Source: CBDBJR01 sp965206445 (GTDB lineage Bacteria; Pseudomonadota; Gammaproteobacteria; Arenicellales; Poriferihabitantaceae). Taken from it: a stretch of DNA of 64,000 nucleotides. Of the stretch, positions 62,517 through 64,000 are shown piece after piece. Position 1 is the stretch's first letter. Each line of letters opens with the position of its first letter. The translations under genes and the position numbers were made by a program. The stretch covers positions 930,001 through 994,000 of the forward strand of contig CBDBJR010000002.1 in assembly GCA_965206445.1 (NCBI GenBank), written 5' to 3'. A model generated the notes under the pieces. It saw nothing but the letters and a program-made list of their open reading frames with translations, ran no database searches and was not told the DNA's origin.

Positions 62517-64000
62517 TTAATAAATTACGTAAGGCAACTGACAAAATACCATTTTCATATCTGTCAATTCCTGTTGACCCATAAATTTATGAGTGGCGAA
62601 CACAAAAGCAGTTTTGCTCTTTTTCTTTGCCTCTTTTGCTATTCTGTTTGCACGGTCGCTGTTCAGGGCGGAGTCAGGGCTGCGGAGGAAGGTGAGTTTC
62701 GGATCGTATATCAGATAAAACAGGCGGTCTTTTGTTTCGTAGAAGAAGCCGTCTTTGCCGCGTTGTTTGCGGATTTTGTCGGGGGATTGTCCAGTTGCTG
62801 TCCAATAAAGATGACGGGCTAATGTTTCATAATCGGGTAGATTCTTTCCTGTCAGCATATTTTCGGCATTCACTTCATCGCCCAGAGTGCAATAGGTGAA
62901 ACTTCCGCCTAGTCCCTTTTTCAGGTTGTCATTTTTTGCTTTTGGAATGCCTTTTATCACACGGCGGACGCGCTCGGCGGTGATTTTATTGGCATAATTC
63001 TCACACTCTACCGATAGAAATTTTCTGTTTCCATCGTCCTTTTTATTCAGTTCAAGGATCGCTTGAGCCGTTGTTCCAGAACCAGCAAAGGAGTCTAAGA
63101 TAAGGGCATTCTTGTCCGCCGCAATTTGGATGATCTGTTTTATCAAACCGATTGATTTCGGATTGTCAAATGGCAATTGCTGTTCGTGAAAAACTTCTTT
63201 TAATGATTTTCTAGCTCCGTCAGTATGCCCAACTTCATCATAAGTCCAGATTGTTAAAGGAACGATGCCTTGCTTCACTTCATTTTTATAGCGTTTGCCT
63301 TGCGGACGTCCCCTCCCATCTTTACCAAAGAATACACGATTTCCTTTTATCCATTTATCCATTGTTTCTTTTTTGGTTCTCCAGCAAGTGCCTTGTGATG
63401 GCATGTGTTTTTTTCTAGTGTTCGGATTAATGATCGGATAATTATATTCAGGAGAATAAGTTTTTGCCGTTAAGTTATCAGAGCGCCATGGACCCCTTCC
63501 ATCATTATCATCATATTTATAAAGTTTATCTTGTTTCTCAGTACGCGGAAGAAGAAGTCGTTTCCAAGTATCTGTTTCGCTATTTTTTCCACTGTTTCTA
63601 TTCTTTGCATAACACAAAACAAAATCATGATTGTCGGAAAAATATTTTGCATCATTAGCAGGTGCGTATTTCTTTTGCCAAATAATATTTGTAATAAAAT
63701 TCTCCTCCCCAAAAATCTCATCCATCATCATCCGCAATCGATGCTGTTCATTATCGTCAATAGAAACAAAAATCACCCCATCCTCAGCCAGCAACTCACG
63801 CAGTAAATGCAACCTCGGCCACATCATGCAAAGCCATTTGTCATGACGCTCCAAATCCTCACCATCAACCGAGCTTTTATTCTTCAACCAATCCTTCATC
63901 ATCGGACTGTTCACATTGTCGTTATAAACCCACCCTTCGTTTCCGGTGTTATACGGCGGGTCAATATAAATACAGTTCACCCGCCCCCCATAACGCGGCA
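62517..64000 (-). CDS. mod: Type III DNA-methyltransferase Mod subunit, N-terminus beyond the window
   Basis: N6-adenine methyltransferase that supplies target recognition for the type III system. The frame runs open to the window end (RYGGRVNCIYIDPPYNTGNEG begins the visible part), so the first 100 or so residues are missing. Motif IV DPPYNTG precedes motif I DSFAGSGTTAQA (about 290 residues later), the beta-class order; between them lies the variable target-recognition region. The GTG at 63980 is inside the gene and not its start. Confidence 0.93.
   Translation of the reverse strand, partial: PRYGGRVNCIYIDPPYNTGNEGWVYNDNVNSPMMKDWLKNKSSVDGEDLERHDKWLCMMWPRLHLLRELLAEDGVIFVSIDDNEQHRLRMMMDEIFGEENFITNIIWQKKYAPANDAKYFSDNHDFVLCYAKNRNSGKNSETDTWKRLLLPRTEKQDKLYKYDDNDGRGPWRSDNLTAKTYSPEYNYPIINPNTRKKHMPSQGTCWRTKKETMDKWIKGNRVFFGKDGRGRPQGKRYKNEVKQGIVPLTIWTYDEVGHTDGARKSLKEVFHEQQLPFDNPKSIGLIKQIIQIAADKNALILDSFAGSGTTAQAILELNKKDDGNRKFLSVECENYANKITAERVRRVIKGIPKAKNDNLKKGLGGSFTYCTLGDEVNAENMLTGKNLPDYETLARHLYWTATGQSPDKIRKQRGKDGFFYETKDRLFYLIYDPKLTFLRSPDSALNSDRANRIAKEAKKKSKTAFVFATHKFMGQQELTDMKMVFCQLPYVIY

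Overview
The window is 64 kb of mostly GC-rich (roughly 60-66 % by eye) bacterial chromosome carrying several AT-rich insertions. A single-chain PurL of about 1340 residues, a DjlA co-chaperone, radC and coaBC as divergent neighbours, a four-subunit sarcosine oxidase (soxBDAG) and an amtB-glnK pair all point to a gammaproteobacterium. The metabolic genes centre on methylated amines, amides and nitriles: an MttB-type methyltransferase end, heterotetrameric sarcosine oxidase, a dimethylglycine/sarcosine dehydrogenase-like protein, two amidases, a cobalt-type nitrile hydratase, corrinoid salvage (cobO, cobS, cobT, cobU) and ammonium uptake. This suggests a marine or host-associated organism living on osmolyte-derived nitrogen and carbon; the lifestyle is inference.

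Layout. 1-4.0 kb: MttB-family end, SulP anion transporter, and a complete PvuII-type restriction-modification locus with its C-box operators. 4-9 kb: purL and dapA. 9.2-12.3 kb: a polar amino-acid-type ABC importer. 12.3-18 kb: soxBDAG plus a truncated soxG duplicate. 18-28 kb: cobO, djlA, radC, an amtB-glnK module that appears inserted into the radC/coaBC divergent region, a seven-fold tandem array built from the 3' end of glnK, coaBC, an amidase and a short-chain dehydrogenase. 28.2-33.8 kb: an AT-rich island with a restriction-endonuclease/PIN fusion, an epimerase-methyltransferase fusion and a flippase-like membrane protein. 33.9-38.4 kb: OsmC protein and a MoxR-DUF58-transglutaminase operon. 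38.9-47 kb: aminotransferase, dehydrogenase, cobS, and a class IV aminotransferase-sulfotransferase-cobU-cobT operon. 47.2-51.9 kb: amidase, DUF3047 protein, nitrile hydratase operon, quinone oxidoreductase. 52.4-57.4 kb: a three-gene TolQ/TolR-like apparatus whose last subunit ends in two FGE-sulfatase-fold domains. 57.4-64 kb: a type III restriction-modification operon with a TPR membrane protein and a HEPN-like protein lodged between mod and res.

The strongest candidates for undescribed biology are the 52.4-57.4 kb membrane apparatus (one proton-channel-like subunit, two single-span stator-like subunits, C-type-lectin-fold domains without the FGE catalytic cysteines), the mod-TPR-HEPN-res operon, and the orphan endonuclease/PIN protein. 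At the DNA level the window has an unusual load of structured repeats: three loci of degenerate 11-bp tandem units at gene borders, a 311-bp tandem array derived from glnK, a 76-bp double-hairpin element at the broken end of two gene duplications, a heptanucleotide microsatellite, and palindromic MITE-like elements. At three places a neighbouring gene's end or start has been duplicated beside inserted DNA, which suggests growth by recombination at gene borders. No tRNA, rRNA, CRISPR array or intact transposase gene was seen.
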